A stretch of 64,000 bases of DNA, taken from the NCBI RefSeq assembly GCF_014195325.1, contig NZ_JACIBK010000004.1, positions 310,001 to 374,000 of the forward strand, given 5' to 3'. Both the position numbers and the translations under genes were made by a program. This document shows positions 18,758-27,507 of the stretch, in pieces (within the stretch, counting starts at the first letter, position 1; every line of letters begins with the position of its first letter). The stretch comes from Rhizobium sp. BK650 (GTDB taxonomy: Bacteria; Pseudomonadota; Alphaproteobacteria; Rhizobiales; Rhizobiaceae). A model generated the notes under the pieces. It saw only the letters and a program-made list of their open reading frames with translations. It ran no database searches and was not told the origin of the DNA.

Positions 18758-19111
18758 TCAAACTGCGTGAGAGAGTATATTCAATAGCTTTCCGGTAGGG
18801 TCGCGAATGAAGAAGCGCCGTACGCCCCAAGGCTCGTCGGTCGGGCCATACAAGACCTCGTGCCCACCTGCCACGGCGCGCCGATGCACCTCATCCACAT
18901 CGTCGACCTCGATCGAAACGTCGGGGACTGCGGTTCCCGATCCGCCTTCCGTTGCGATGCCGATCTGGGCGATGGCTCGCAGGTCGGACGCAAGGGTGAC
19001 GATCCAGCCGTGATCCATCACCACCTCAAGATCGAACAGGCCGGAATAGAAATTCCGTACCTCTTCGATCGAAGCGGTGGCAATGTTCGGCACGATGCGC
19101 AGCACTGTCAT
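18758..19111 (-). CDS. VOC-family (glyoxalase-fold) protein
   Basis: 117 residues with the vicinal oxygen chelate fold: IATASIEEVRNFYSGLFDLEVVMDHG at the start, a central DVSIEVDDVDEVHRRAV, and FIRDPTGKLLNILSH with the metal-ligand region at the end. AGGAGGGACACT before the ATG is a strong ribosome site. Members include glyoxalases, dioxygenases and resistance proteins; the substrate cannot be inferred. Confidence 0.82.
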   Translation of the reverse strand: MTVLRIVPNIATASIEEVRNFYSGLFDLEVVMDHGWIVTLASDLRAIAQIGIATEGGSGTAVPDVSIEVDDVDEVHRRAVAGGHEVLYGPTDEPWGVRRFFIRDPTGKLLNILSHAV

Positions 19112-19212
19112 AGTGTCCCTCCTTTGGCTTGACGAGAGATAGGGTCGCTGGATCTGCGGAACAGTTCGAATCCTGTCTGTCGAACTGTTTCCGCAACTCT
19201 CGCCCGCAAACC

Positions 19213-21033
19213 TCAGATGCTTGCCTGCAGCCCGTAGAGATTGGCATAGATGCCGCCGCTCTCCATTAGCCTGTCATGATTGCCTTCTTCGACGATACCG
19301 TCTCCGGTGAGCACGAGAATGCGGTCGGCGTGGCGGATCGTCGAAAGGCGGTGCGCGATGACGAGTGTCGTGCGCCCCCTGGCAAGGGTCAGGAAGGCCT
19401 GCTGCACCGCCCGCTCGCTTTCATTGTCGAGCGCGCTGGTCGCCTCATCGAAAATGAGGATGGCGGGATTCTTGAGGAAAGCGCGGGCAATCGTCAGCCG
19501 CTGCCGCTGCCCGCCCGACAGTTTGACCCCACGTTGGCCGATATCGGTCTGATAGCCCTGCGGCAGTGCCATGATGAAATCATGCGCATGGGCAGCACGG
19601 GCTGCAGCTTCCACCTCATCGTCCGTCGCATCCGGGCGTCCGTAGCGCAGGTTGTCCGCAACCGTACCGGCGAAGAGATAGACATCCTGCTGCACCACGC
19701 CGAGGTGCCGGCGCAGCGAGGCAAGCGTCACGTCGCGGATGTCGATGCCGTCGATTTCGATCGAACCTCCGGTGACGTCGTAGAAACGGGGAAGCAATGC
19801 GCAAAGCGTACTCTTGCCGACGCCCGACGGGCCGACGAGGGCGACGAATTCGCCTGGCCGGATGGTCAGCGACAGGTTGTTCAGCACATCCGCTCCGTCC
19901 CCATAGCTGAAATCGACATTCGAGAGCCGTATCTCTCCTTTTGGCGTTCGCAATTCACTGGCCGAGGGGCGATCCACCACGTCAGGGTCGATTTCCAGGA
20001 TCTCCATCGCTCTCACGAAGCCGGTATAGCCCTCCTGCCAGAGCCGTGCGAGGTTCGCCATGCGTTTGACCGGATCGACGAGAACCCCGACGCAGAGCAG
20101 GAAGGTCAGGAGATCGGCAATGGTGAGTTCCGCCGCAAGGATGCGCAGTCCGCCAAGGATGACGACCAGAAGCGTGATGATCTGGGCGAAGGTCTCGGCG
20201 CCGGCGGAGAACCAGGCTTCGCTGCGATAACCGTCGGCGCGGCTCTGAAGGAAGCGCCTGTTCAGCGCGGCGAAGCGCCTCCGCTCCAGATCTTCATTGG
20301 CGAACGACTGGACGACGCGGATGCCGGCCAGCGCATCCTCGACCCTTTCATTGACCGCGGCGATCTCCTGTTTGCTCGTCTCGAGGGCGCGACTCATGCG
20401 CCGGTTGAAATGCAGCGCATAAGCCACGGCAAAAGGGGTCAGGAGAAGGATCAAAAACGCAAGCTGGAGATCGATGAAGAATAGAACCGCCATCGCTCCG
20501 CTATATTTGAGGATCGCGATCAGCAGGTCTTCCGGCCCATGATGGAAAAGTTCGCCAAGCCAGAAGGAGTCGCCGACGATGCGGCTCATCAATTGGCCGG
20601 TGCGGTGCCGGTCGTAGAAGCCGAAGGAGAGCTTCTGGCAGTGATCGAACAGTTCCTGCCGAATATTTGCCTCGATATGGGCGCCCATCATGTGGCCGCG
20701 ATAATCGACAAAGAAGATCGCGCCCGTCTCGATCGCCACGATGGCCAGCATTACGCTACCCATACCCAATATCTGCCAATAGGCCGTAGCCGTATCCTTG
20801 AGCTCGATAAAATGGCTCATGACGATGTTGGCGCAGAGCGGCAAGGCAACTGCGGCAGCAGCGACGACGACGGCACAGGCAACATCGGCGATGAGCAGCC
20901 GAAGATGCGGCCGGAAATAGGATAGGAACCTGCGCAGGCGCAGCTGGCCCCCGTTGTTTATTTGCTGTGCGGTTGAGAGGCTGTGGTTAAGACGCGGCGG
21001 GTGTTTCCTCGCGCGTGAAAGCAAACTGGACAT
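19213..21033 (-). CDS. ABC exporter, fused permease and ATPase
   Basis: 606 residues. An N-terminal six-helix type-I exporter membrane domain (about 35-320) is followed by an ATPase domain with Walker A GPSGVGKST, signature LSGGQRQRLTIARAF, Walker B ILIFDEATSALD and the H-loop AHRLST. It works as a homodimer or heterodimer half at the inner membrane, of the MsbA/multidrug type; the cargo is unknown. The ATG at 21033 has no obvious ribosome site and lies inside a 34-codon reading frame (20987-21091) that has an excellent one, which suggests coupled translation. Confidence 0.88.
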   Translation of the reverse strand: MSSLLSRARKHPPRLNHSLSTAQQINNGGQLRLRRFLSYFRPHLRLLIADVACAVVVAAAAVALPLCANIVMSHFIELKDTATAYWQILGMGSVMLAIVAIETGAIFFVDYRGHMMGAHIEANIRQELFDHCQKLSFGFYDRHRTGQLMSRIVGDSFWLGELFHHGPEDLLIAILKYSGAMAVLFFIDLQLAFLILLLTPFAVAYALHFNRRMSRALETSKQEIAAVNERVEDALAGIRVVQSFANEDLERRRFAALNRRFLQSRADGYRSEAWFSAGAETFAQIITLLVVILGGLRILAAELTIADLLTFLLCVGVLVDPVKRMANLARLWQEGYTGFVRAMEILEIDPDVVDRPSASELRTPKGEIRLSNVDFSYGDGADVLNNLSLTIRPGEFVALVGPSGVGKSTLCALLPRFYDVTGGSIEIDGIDIRDVTLASLRRHLGVVQQDVYLFAGTVADNLRYGRPDATDDEVEAAARAAHAHDFIMALPQGYQTDIGQRGVKLSGGQRQRLTIARAFLKNPAILIFDEATSALDNESERAVQQAFLTLARGRTTLVIAHRLSTIRHADRILVLTGDGIVEEGNHDRLMESGGIYANLYGLQASI

Positions 21034-21091
21034 GAAGACGGATATCCTGAGTGTTGATCTTGGTCTTTTGGTTGCTCAGGATCGTTTTCAT
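20987..21091 (-). CDS. Possible 34-aa leader peptide overlapping the ABC exporter start
   Basis: A 34-codon frame opens with ATG at 21091, seven bases after GGGAGG, and ends TAA at 20987. The product, starting MKTILSNQKTKINTQDIRLH, is hydrophilic with no signal peptide. It overlaps the first 47 bases of the ABC exporter gene in another frame. Since the exporter's own ATG lacks a ribosome site, translation of this short frame could deliver ribosomes to it. The alternative is that it marks an old upstream start lost by frameshift. Evidence is the ribosome site and position only. Confidence 0.4.
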   Translation of the reverse strand: MKTILSNQKTKINTQDIRLHVQFAFTREETPAAS

Positions 21092-21252
21092 GAGTGCCTC
21101 CCATCGGCGTGGAACAGGAGCTCGTACCCTTCAAACGGCACGGCCTTGCTGACAGCGTGCCGCTTTTACCGCAAAACGCCGCGAAAAGCGACAGTCTTTT
21201 GCTGTGGCGCACGACGGCACAGGTATGCGTGAAATCCTCCGGTCATTTGCAC

Positions 21253-22017
21253 TTACGGATCAGGACCGCGGATTTCCTCCTGCAAGCGCTCGAAAGCCGT
21301 TGGGAACAACGTGGCGGGCGGGCTGTAGGGATTGGAAAAGGCATAGATGAAGAAGAGGATGATGCCGGTAAAAACCCCGAAGATCGATAGCAGCAGCAGG
21401 TTGCGACCGTCGGGCGCGTAGGGATAGTAGCCGATGGCGGTGAAGATCACTCCCGAAACCGCCGCAAACCAGAAGATCAGGCTGATCGAGTCGGTGCCGC
21501 TGTTTTCCCGCCGGTCGCGGGATTCCGAAATGGTATGGATCTCTTCGAGCATATGGTTGCGCAGGCTCTCCGGCTTGGCATTGGCGGGGGCCAGTTCGAG
21601 GATCTTCAGATAGGCGATGTTCCATTGATCCCAGGCCGCCGAAGAGAGTTCGCCGGTTCGCCCCAGTTCGCTCCATTCCTGCTCGATGACGATACGGACA
21701 TAGTCTTTCAGCGCCTTCTGAATCGGTGCCTGCGCCGCCGGACCATAGCGCTCGGCATCGTAAAAGATGTCGCCGACCGCATTGCTTTCCACCGCGCTTT
21801 CCGTTCGCAGTGCCTGGTATTCGATCATTTCCTGCGCAAAGACGAGGGCAAGGATGAGCGCATGCAGGCCGGCGATGCGGGTGATGACAGAACTCGCCAA
21901 CTCCCTGTCGCGTCCGCCCGGGTCACCGCCCATGAGCAGATACATGAAGTAATAGGCCGCAAGCACGGTTGCGGTCGTGCCTCCGATGATGGCGATGCCG
22001 ATCAGAACCGACGCCAT
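21253..22017 (-). CDS. DUF4239 (bestrophin-like) membrane protein
   Basis: 254 residues with an N-terminal membrane helix (SVLIGIAIIGGTTATVLAAY), a second helix near residue 55, a central helical soluble segment, and two C-terminal helices (LIFWFAAVSGVIFTAIGYY and LLLLSIFGVFTGIILFFIYA) followed by NPYSPPATLFPTAFERL. This is the DUF4239 pattern, remotely related to bestrophin channels. GGGGAG precedes the ATG at 22017; the frame's further 33 codons upstream look random. Function unknown. Confidence 0.75.
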   Translation of the reverse strand: MASVLIGIAIIGGTTATVLAAYYFMYLLMGGDPGGRDRELASSVITRIAGLHALILALVFAQEMIEYQALRTESAVESNAVGDIFYDAERYGPAAQAPIQKALKDYVRIVIEQEWSELGRTGELSSAAWDQWNIAYLKILELAPANAKPESLRNHMLEEIHTISESRDRRENSGTDSISLIFWFAAVSGVIFTAIGYYPYAPDGRNLLLLSIFGVFTGIILFFIYAFSNPYSPPATLFPTAFERLQEEIRGPDP

Positions 22018-22124
22018 TTCGCTCCCCTCACATGGGAAGTGTACGGCTTTCATAGCAGGCGGGCAATCGTATCGGGACCACTGCAGACGAGGAGAACACG
22101 CCGCAAGCGCCGGCAACAGGTCGA

Positions 22125-22147
22125 TGCTGGGCGTTATACGCCCAGCA
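22125..22147 (-). terminator. Hairpin at the argC stop codon
   Basis: A perfect 9-bp stem (TGCTGGGCG at 22125-22133 with CGCCCAGCA at 22139-22147) encloses the argC stop codon. No T-run follows, so termination strength is uncertain. Confidence 0.45.
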
Positions 22148-23057
22148 TCAGGTCCATATTCTGCACAGCTGCACCCGAGGCGCCTTTGCCGAGATTGTCA
22201 TAGACGGCGACGAGCAGAGCCTGCCCGATATCGTCATTGGCAAAGACGTGCAGGCGCATGCGATTGGTATTGTTGTAGATTTCCGGGTTGAGCTCCGGCG
22301 TGCGCTCCGACGCCCCGAAGGGAGCGACCTCCACGAAGCCCTTGATGCCGGCATAGTAGTCGGCGATGGCGGCGTGCAGGTCGGCGCCCTTCGGCACCTT
22401 GGGCAGATGCGAGAGTTGCAGCGGAACGGTCACGACCATGCCCTGTGCGAAATTGCCGACGACCGGCTGGAAGAACGGCACGCGTCCGAGCTTGGCATAA
22501 CGCTGCAGCTCCGGCAGATGCTTATGCTTGAAGGTCAGGCCATAGGGCATGTATTCTGGCGCGTCCTCGCCCTTGGCAACATAATCCTCGATCATGGTGC
22601 GTCCGCCGCCGGTATAGCCGGAAATGCCGTTGACTGTTACCGGGAAGTCGGCCGGTACGAGGCCCGCCTCGATCAGCGGGCGCAGCGTGGCGATCGGACC
22701 TTGCGGCCAGCAGCCGGGATTGGCGACGCGCTTGGCCGAGGCGACGATACCGGCCTGGTCCTTAGTCATTTCCGGGAAGCCATAGGCCCAGCCTTCGGCG
22801 ACGCGATGCGCGGTCGAAGCGTCGATCACCTTCGTCCGGTCGTTCTCGATCAGGCTGACGCTTTCCTTGGCGGCATCGTCGGGCAGGCAGAGGATCGCGA
22901 TATCGGCCTCGTTGAGCAGGGCAGCGCGCACTGCCTTGTCCTTGCGGCTCTCGCTCGGGATCGACAGCAGCTCAAGATCGCGACGCTCCGCCAGACGCTC
23001 GCGGATCTGCAGACCCGTCGTTCCAGCTTCGCCATCGATGAAGATCTTTGCTGCCAT
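22134..23057 (-). CDS. argC: N-acetyl-gamma-glutamyl-phosphate reductase, type 2
   Basis: 307 residues. ArgC reduces N-acetylglutamyl phosphate to the semialdehyde with NADPH in arginine synthesis. Visible: Rossmann start IFIDGEAGTTGLQIRERL, the catalytic Cys in KRVANPGCWPQG, and SGYTGGGRTMIEDY. The length and the absence of the type-1 insert show the shorter type-2 ArgC common in rhizobia. AGGATTATC precedes the ATG. speB lies upstream on the same strand, 78 bases away, so the two arginine-related genes may be co-transcribed. Confidence 0.94.
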   Translation of the reverse strand: MAAKIFIDGEAGTTGLQIRERLAERRDLELLSIPSESRKDKAVRAALLNEADIAILCLPDDAAKESVSLIENDRTKVIDASTAHRVAEGWAYGFPEMTKDQAGIVASAKRVANPGCWPQGPIATLRPLIEAGLVPADFPVTVNGISGYTGGGRTMIEDYVAKGEDAPEYMPYGLTFKHKHLPELQRYAKLGRVPFFQPVVGNFAQGMVVTVPLQLSHLPKVPKGADLHAAIADYYAGIKGFVEVAPFGASERTPELNPEIYNNTNRMRLHVFANDDIGQALLVAVYDNLGKGASGAAVQNMDLMLGV

Positions 23058-23135
23058 GATAATCCTGCTTTCAGTGGGTTCGGATCGCTTGCGGAATCAG
23101 TTTGCCATGAAGTTGAATCAATTTGATAACGGCAT

Positions 23136-24089
23136 TCAAGTTGCCGTCGCACGCCGTTCGGCGTGGAGGCCCAGCATATACATTGCGACCGTCGCCCCCG
23201 CAATGGCGGTGATGTCGGCGTGATCATAGGCCGGCGAGACTTCGACGACATCGCCCCCTCTGACATCGAGCTGTTTCAGCCGCTGCAGCACGGAGAGGAT
23301 CTTCGCGCTGGAGGGGCCGCCGGCAACGGGCGTGCCGGTACCCGGCGCAAAGGCAGGGTCCAGGCAGTCTATATCGAAGGTCAGATAGACGGGCGAACCC
23401 TTGGTATGCGAGATGATCGCGGAAGCGATTTCTGTCGCGCTCATCTCCTCGATCTGATGGCCGTAGAGGATGTGAATGCCGAAATCCTCGGGCGCATGGG
23501 TCCGGATGCCGATCTGGATTGACCGGTCGGGATCGATGAGGCCGGCCCGCACGGCACGCGCCACGAAGGAGCCGTGGTCGATGCGGCGCTCGTCATCGAA
23601 CCACGTGTCCTGATGCGCGTCGAACTGCACGAGCGCCAGCGGGCCGTGCCGCGCGACATGCGCCTTCAGGAGCGGCCAGGTGACATAATGGTCGCCGCCG
23701 AGGGTCAGCAGGAAAGCGCCGCTGTCGAGAATGGCGTTCGCCTGCCGCTCTATGGCGGCGGGCGTATCCTGATGGTTGCCGTAATCGAGCAGGCAGTCGC
23801 CGTAGTCGATGACGGCCATCTCGGCGAAGAGATCGCGCTGGAACGGATATTGCGGGTCATTGTCGAAGATCGCCGACGCCCGTCGGATCGCCTGCGGCCC
23901 GAAGCGCGTGCCCGGCCGGTTGGAGGTCGCCGCATCGAAAGGAATGCCCCAGACGACCGCATCGGCTCCGGTCAGATCTTTGGTGAAGCGGCGGCGCATG
24001 AAGGAAAGCGCGCCGGCAAAGGTCGGGTCGGAGGCAGCCGATGTGAGGTTCTGCCCCGTGAAGGCATGGTCGATGGTCTTATTCGCCAT
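23136..24089 (-). CDS. speB: Agmatinase (ureohydrolase)
   Basis: 317-residue ureohydrolase that splits agmatine to putrescine and urea, using two Mn ions. The metal motifs are all present: GGDHYVTWP, QFDAHQDTW, and LTFDIDCLDPAFAPGTGTP. The call of agmatinase over arginase, guanidinobutyrase or guanidine hydrolase rests on overall resemblance and is less certain than the family. AAGGAG precedes the ATG at 24089. The start overlaps the monooxygenase gene before it by 11 bases, so translation is probably coupled. Confidence 0.85.
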   Translation of the reverse strand: MANKTIDHAFTGQNLTSAASDPTFAGALSFMRRRFTKDLTGADAVVWGIPFDAATSNRPGTRFGPQAIRRASAIFDNDPQYPFQRDLFAEMAVIDYGDCLLDYGNHQDTPAAIERQANAILDSGAFLLTLGGDHYVTWPLLKAHVARHGPLALVQFDAHQDTWFDDERRIDHGSFVARAVRAGLIDPDRSIQIGIRTHAPEDFGIHILYGHQIEEMSATEIASAIISHTKGSPVYLTFDIDCLDPAFAPGTGTPVAGGPSSAKILSVLQRLKQLDVRGGDVVEVSPAYDHADITAIAGATVAMYMLGLHAERRATAT

Positions 24090-24447
24090 GGAAGGCTCCT
24101 TCCTCTGCGCTAAATTCGTAGGCACGTTCTACCCGCGCAATGCGCACCTTATATTGCTTGTACCAGCGCTCGCGACCAAGCCGCTGGGCGGCCAGATGGC
24201 TGACGACCTGTTTCCACGCCGTGAGGCTTTCCTCGTCGGCCCAATAGGAATTGGTGATGCCGAAGCCATCGGCATCCCGCGCGCTTTCTGCTCCGAGACA
24301 GCCCGGCTGCTGCAGCGCCAGCTCCGCCATTCGGTCGGCCATGGCGCCGTAACCATTGTCTCCTTCCGTGCGGATAGAGGAGAAGGTCACGACGTAATAG
24401 GGTGGCTCGGGCGTGGCTGCAAAGGGTGAGGGCTGGGTGGTCGACAT
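24079..24447 (-). CDS. Antibiotic-biosynthesis-monooxygenase (ABM) domain protein
   Basis: 122 residues with one ABM/ferredoxin-like domain: YYVVTFSSIRTEGDNGYGAM, then LALQQPGCLGAESARDADGF and SYWADEESLTAWKQVVSH. Such small dimeric proteins include quinol monooxygenases and heme-degrading enzymes; this one is close to the DUF-like group often placed beside speB. The start at 24447 has AAGGAACC upstream; the extra 16 codons of the open frame are discarded. It overlaps speB. Confidence 0.78.
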   Translation of the reverse strand: MSTTQPSPFAATPEPPYYVVTFSSIRTEGDNGYGAMADRMAELALQQPGCLGAESARDADGFGITNSYWADEESLTAWKQVVSHLAAQRLGRERWYKQYKVRIARVERAYEFSAEEGAFHGE

Positions 24448-24505
24448 GCTCAGGTTCCTTGTCTCAATAGGAAGGGGTAGGCGAGCTGTCGCCATATTGC
24501 AAGGT

Positions 24506-24532
24506 AAGGCGGCGGAGCTCGTCCGCCGCCTT
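24506..24532 (-). terminator. Rho-independent-type terminator after the efflux gene
   Basis: A perfect 11-bp stem (AAGGCGGCGGA at 24506-24516 with TCCGCCGCCTT at 24522-24532), five-base loop, just after the stop of the efflux gene on the minus strand. The T-run is weak. Confidence 0.6.
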
Positions 24533-24538
24533 GGAGCC

Positions 24539-25726
24539 TCAACCTCTTAGGCGAATAGCCCGCAAGCCGAGCAGAGTGATCGTGCCCATCACCGCGCAGT
24601 AGCCGGCGAGCGGCCAGGCTGTGTCGCCGCCCGCAAAGAGCACGAAGAGCGTGCCGACGCAGCCGACGACAAGGCTTTCAACGCAGAAATAAAGCGCCAC
24701 CGCCGTCCCCGCCGTTTCGCCAAATGCCGCCAGCGCCCCGTTTGCCGTAACGGCTGTCGTCAGCGTGATACCGACGGCAATGATCCACATAGGCAGGACG
24801 AAGCTTACGAAGGAAGGCGCAAGGAACACCTCGCCGATGCCGAGCAGCAGCGCGCCCGCAAGAAGCAGACCCATGCCGCGGGCAAGACTGCCGGCCGTTC
24901 CCCACCTCATGACGAAGCGTCCGGCGAAGCGGGCCGACATGATCATTACCGCTGCCGCTGTAGCGAAAGAAAGACTGAAGGCAAGGCCTGAAAAGCCAGC
25001 GTGTTCGATCAGCACGCGCGGCGCGGTGGAGAAGAAGACGAAGAACGCCCCCATCGCCGCGCTGAAGCCCATCGTGTAAGTCCAGAAATCCGCGTTGCTC
25101 AGGATCGTCAGAGGATCGATCCTGGCATTCGACGGGGTTTTCGGTCTCGTCTCATGCCATCCCCTGAGCGCATTGATAATTGCTGCAAACATCAATACGC
25201 CGAGCAGCAGAAAGATGGCACGCCATCCCGAATGATCGGCGATGATGGCGCCTGCTACCGGTCCGAATGCCGGCACGAAGGAAAGGATCGCGCCGAGCAG
25301 GCTATAGATGACGACGCCTTCGGGCTTTTCGGCATAGACGTCGCGCACCGTGGCAAAGGTCGCGACGAGGGCAGCCGAAGCGCCGGCGGCCTGAAACAGC
25401 CGCAGCGCGACGAACGCTCCGGCCGAAGAGCCTGCCGCAAGCAGAAGGGACGACAAGGCAAAAAGCAACGCTCCGCCAAGCAGCACCGGGCGCCGGCCAA
25501 TGCGGTCGGAGAGCGGGCCAAAGAGCATCTGTCCGGCGCCGAGGATCAGCATGTAAAGGCTGAGCGTCAATTGAACGACCGTCGCCGACGTGCCGAGTGC
25601 TTCTGGCATCATTGGGACGACGGGCAGATAGATATCCATGGCAAGCGAGGTCAGGATATCGAAGGGTGCCAGAAGCAGCAGTGCCGCCGGCTGGGAATAG
25701 GTCCAGTTCCTGTTTTGGGAAGGCAT
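24539..25726 (-). CDS. MFS drug exporter, FloR/CmlA-like
   Basis: 395-residue 12-helix DHA1-family proton antiporter. The N-terminal text PAALLLLAPFDILTSLAMDI and YLPVVPMMPEALGT, motif A GPLSDRIGRRPVLLGGALL, FATVRDVYAEKPEGVVIY and FFVFFSTAPRVLIEHA are remarkably like FloR and CmlA, the florfenicol/chloramphenicol exporters. The resemblance extends over the whole length from memory, more than to generic Bcr/CflA members. It is flanked by a terminator and codon use matches neighbours, so it looks like a native chromosomal gene. Whether it exports phenicols is not shown. Confidence 0.88.
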   Translation of the reverse strand: MPSQNRNWTYSQPAALLLLAPFDILTSLAMDIYLPVVPMMPEALGTSATVVQLTLSLYMLILGAGQMLFGPLSDRIGRRPVLLGGALLFALSSLLLAAGSSAGAFVALRLFQAAGASAALVATFATVRDVYAEKPEGVVIYSLLGAILSFVPAFGPVAGAIIADHSGWRAIFLLLGVLMFAAIINALRGWHETRPKTPSNARIDPLTILSNADFWTYTMGFSAAMGAFFVFFSTAPRVLIEHAGFSGLAFSLSFATAAAVMIMSARFAGRFVMRWGTAGSLARGMGLLLAGALLLGIGEVFLAPSFVSFVLPMWIIAVGITLTTAVTANGALAAFGETAGTAVALYFCVESLVVGCVGTLFVLFAGGDTAWPLAGYCAVMGTITLLGLRAIRLRG

Positions 25727-26006
25727 AGGTCTTCATCCGTCGAATGAGTTCATTCGGCGGCTGTCTGCCGTCTCATCGCGAGCTGGATTGATGGGACAGA
25801 CGCCGCAACAACATCGAAAGGTCGTCGCGGCCTATCTGTCTGCGGACGGGGTAGCTCCCATATCAGGTCCTGTCTTGTCTGGTTTAAAAACCTGATCCCG
25901 CTGTAGCAGCCGGTGGCACCGGCTACAATAGGCGAGCGCTGCGCGTTGACTTCGCAAATCGCTTCCAAGAAGCTGCGCCGACCGAACCAGGAAGGAGCTA
26001 CAGGCA

Positions 26007-26384
26007 ATGTTCGACCACATTTCAATCGGGGTCAGAAGCCTCGATAGATCGCGCCAGTTCTATGATGCAGCCTTGGCGCCGCTCGGCTACGAGCGTCTGT
26101 CGAATTTCGATGGAACAATGGGATACGGCGCCGAGAGGCCTGCCTTCTGGGTGAGTGAAGTGGAGCGCCCGGTGCCCGCCGATCGCGGCTCGGGCCTGCA
26201 TTTCTGCTTCGTCGCCACGAGCGAAGAAGCCGTGAAAGCCTTCCACGCCGCAGCGCTTGCTAACGGCGGCGAGGATAATGGCCCGCCGGGCATCCGTCCG
26301 GATTACGGACAGTTCTATTATGCAGCCTTCGTCATCGATCCGGACGGCTATCGGCTGGAAGCCTTCTTCAACAAGCCTGAGTAA
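26007..26384 (+). CDS. VOC-family (glyoxalase-like) protein
   Basis: 125 residues with the single-domain glyoxalase/bleomycin-resistance fold: MFDHISIGVRSLDRSRQFYD, HFCFVATSEEAVKAFHAAAL and the C-terminal YYAAFVIDPDGYRLEAFF with the usual metal-ligand Glu. AGGAAGGAGCTACAGGCA precedes the ATG. It is monocistronic, ended by a shared terminator with rpsI. Substrate unknown. Confidence 0.85.
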   Translation: MFDHISIGVRSLDRSRQFYDAALAPLGYERLSNFDGTMGYGAERPAFWVSEVERPVPADRGSGLHFCFVATSEEAVKAFHAAALANGGEDNGPPGIRPDYGQFYYAAFVIDPDGYRLEAFFNKPE

Positions 26385-26388
26385 AGAG

Positions 26389-26415
26389 AAAAGGCCGGGC
26401 GAAAACCCGGCCTTT
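26389..26415. terminator. Bidirectional terminator between VOC gene and rpsI
   Basis: Perfect 10-bp GC-rich stem (AAAGGCCGGG at 26390-26399 with CCCGGCCTTT at 26406-26415) with T-rich flanks on both strands, between two convergent genes. It can end transcription from both sides. Confidence 0.85.
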
Positions 26416-26440
26416 CCACGAAAGCATATCGAAAAAGCGA

Positions 26441-26914
26441 TTAGCGCTTCGAGAACTGGAACGAACGACGGGCCTTGGCCTTGCCGTACTTCTTACGTTC
26501 GACCACGCGGCTGTCGCGGGTCAGGAAGCCACCCTTCTTCAGGACCGAGCGCAGGCCCGGTTCGAAGTAGGTGAGGGCCTTGGACAGGCCGTGGCGAACG
26601 GCACCGGCCTGGCCGGAGAGGCCGCCGCCGGCAACGGTTGCAACGATGTCGAACTGGCCGTCACGGGCAGCCGCAACGATCGGCTGGCGCAGGATCATCT
26701 GCAGAACCGGACGGGCGAAGTAAGCCGTGAAGTCCTTGCCGTTGACGATGATCTTGCCGGAGCCGGCCTTGACCCAAACGCGGGCGACGGCGTCCTTACG
26801 CTTGCCGGTCGCGTAGGAGCGGCCAAGCGAATCGACCTTGCGGACGTGAACCGGAGCAGCAACAGCGGCTTCCGACGACGTGCCGAGATCTTTCAGGGAG
26901 GAGAGGTCAGCCAT
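26441..26914 (-). CDS. rpsI: 30S ribosomal protein S9
   Basis: 157 residues. The C-terminal 130 are a standard S9: [39 protein letters not shown] and the basic tail [17 protein letters not shown] that reaches the P-site tRNA. An N-terminal extension of about 28 residues is the usual alphaproteobacterial form. It starts three bases after rplM, the conserved rplM-rpsI operon. Confidence 0.97.
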   Translation of the reverse strand: MADLSSLKDLGTSSEAAVAAPVHVRKVDSLGRSYATGKRKDAVARVWVKAGSGKIIVNGKDFTAYFARPVLQMILRQPIVAAARDGQFDIVATVAGGGLSGQAGAVRHGLSKALTYFEPGLRSVLKKGGFLTRDSRVVERKKYGKAKARRSFQFSKR

Positions 26915-26917
26915 TTA

Positions 26918-27382
26918 TCAGGCGCTCCTTACGTTCTTCTTGTTCAGCGATGCGACGTCGAGGACGGTCGGCTGCTGCGCTTCGTGGGGATGGTTCGGGC
27001 CCGCGTAAACACGCAGGTTCTTCATCTGGCGACGGCCGAGCGGGCCGCGCGGAACCATGCGCTCAACAGCCTTCTCGAGGACGCGCTCCGGAAAGCGACC
27101 TTCGATGATCTGGCGAGCCGTACGTTCCTTGATGCCGCCTGCATAACCGGTGTGCCAGTAGTAAACCTTGTCGGAATACTTCTTGCCGGTGAAAACGACC
27201 TTTTCAGCGTTGATGACGATAACGTTGTCGCCGTCGTCAACGTGAGGCGTGAAAGTTGCCTTGTGCTTGCCGCGCAGACGCATAGCGATAACAGAAGCGA
27301 GACGGCCAACGACGAGCCCTTCGGCGTCGATGACGACCCACTTCTTCTCCACCTCTGCAGGCTTCTGGGAGAAGGTTGCCAT
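26918..27382 (-). CDS. rplM: 50S ribosomal protein L13
   Basis: 154 residues of L13: [59 protein letters not shown] and [18 protein letters not shown]. The ATG at 27382 starts the family; the nine-codon extension of the frame is not needed. First gene of the rplM-rpsI operon, with a leader of about 118 bases containing a promoter and two hairpins described separately. Confidence 0.97.
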   Translation of the reverse strand: MATFSQKPAEVEKKWVVIDAEGLVVGRLASVIAMRLRGKHKATFTPHVDDGDNVIVINAEKVVFTGKKYSDKVYYWHTGYAGGIKERTARQIIEGRFPERVLEKAVERMVPRGPLGRRQMKNLRVYAGPNHPHEAQQPTVLDVASLNKKNVRSA

Positions 27383-27466
27383 AATTGTCACTCTTTCTTG
27401 GATCCCCATGCCCGAAGGCGAGGGGCGTTTCTTGTTGCTTGGCTTTGGTCGGCAGTAAGGCAGACC

Positions 27467-27493
27467 AAAAAGAAAGCAGCCCCGAAAGGCTGC
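27467..27493 (-). terminator. Terminator-like hairpin in the rplM leader
   Basis: On the minus strand a 6-bp stem GCAGCC/GGCTGC (27488-27493 and 27476-27481) is followed at once by TTTCTTTTT (27475-27467). No gene ends here on this strand, so this sits inside the rplM-rpsI leader, a few bases after the predicted start point. A second hairpin (TTTGGTC with GACCAAA, 27444-27450 and 27463-27469) uses the last Ts of the tract, so the two structures may compete. It suggests attenuation of the ribosomal operon. Confidence 0.55.
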
Positions 27494-27507
27494 ATTTCCG
27501 GCGCGGC

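Noticed and set aside
25750..26025. 91-codon minus-strand gene before the VOC gene
   Set aside because: It overlaps the VOC start, lacks a ribosome site, and the region is better read as the promoter spacer.
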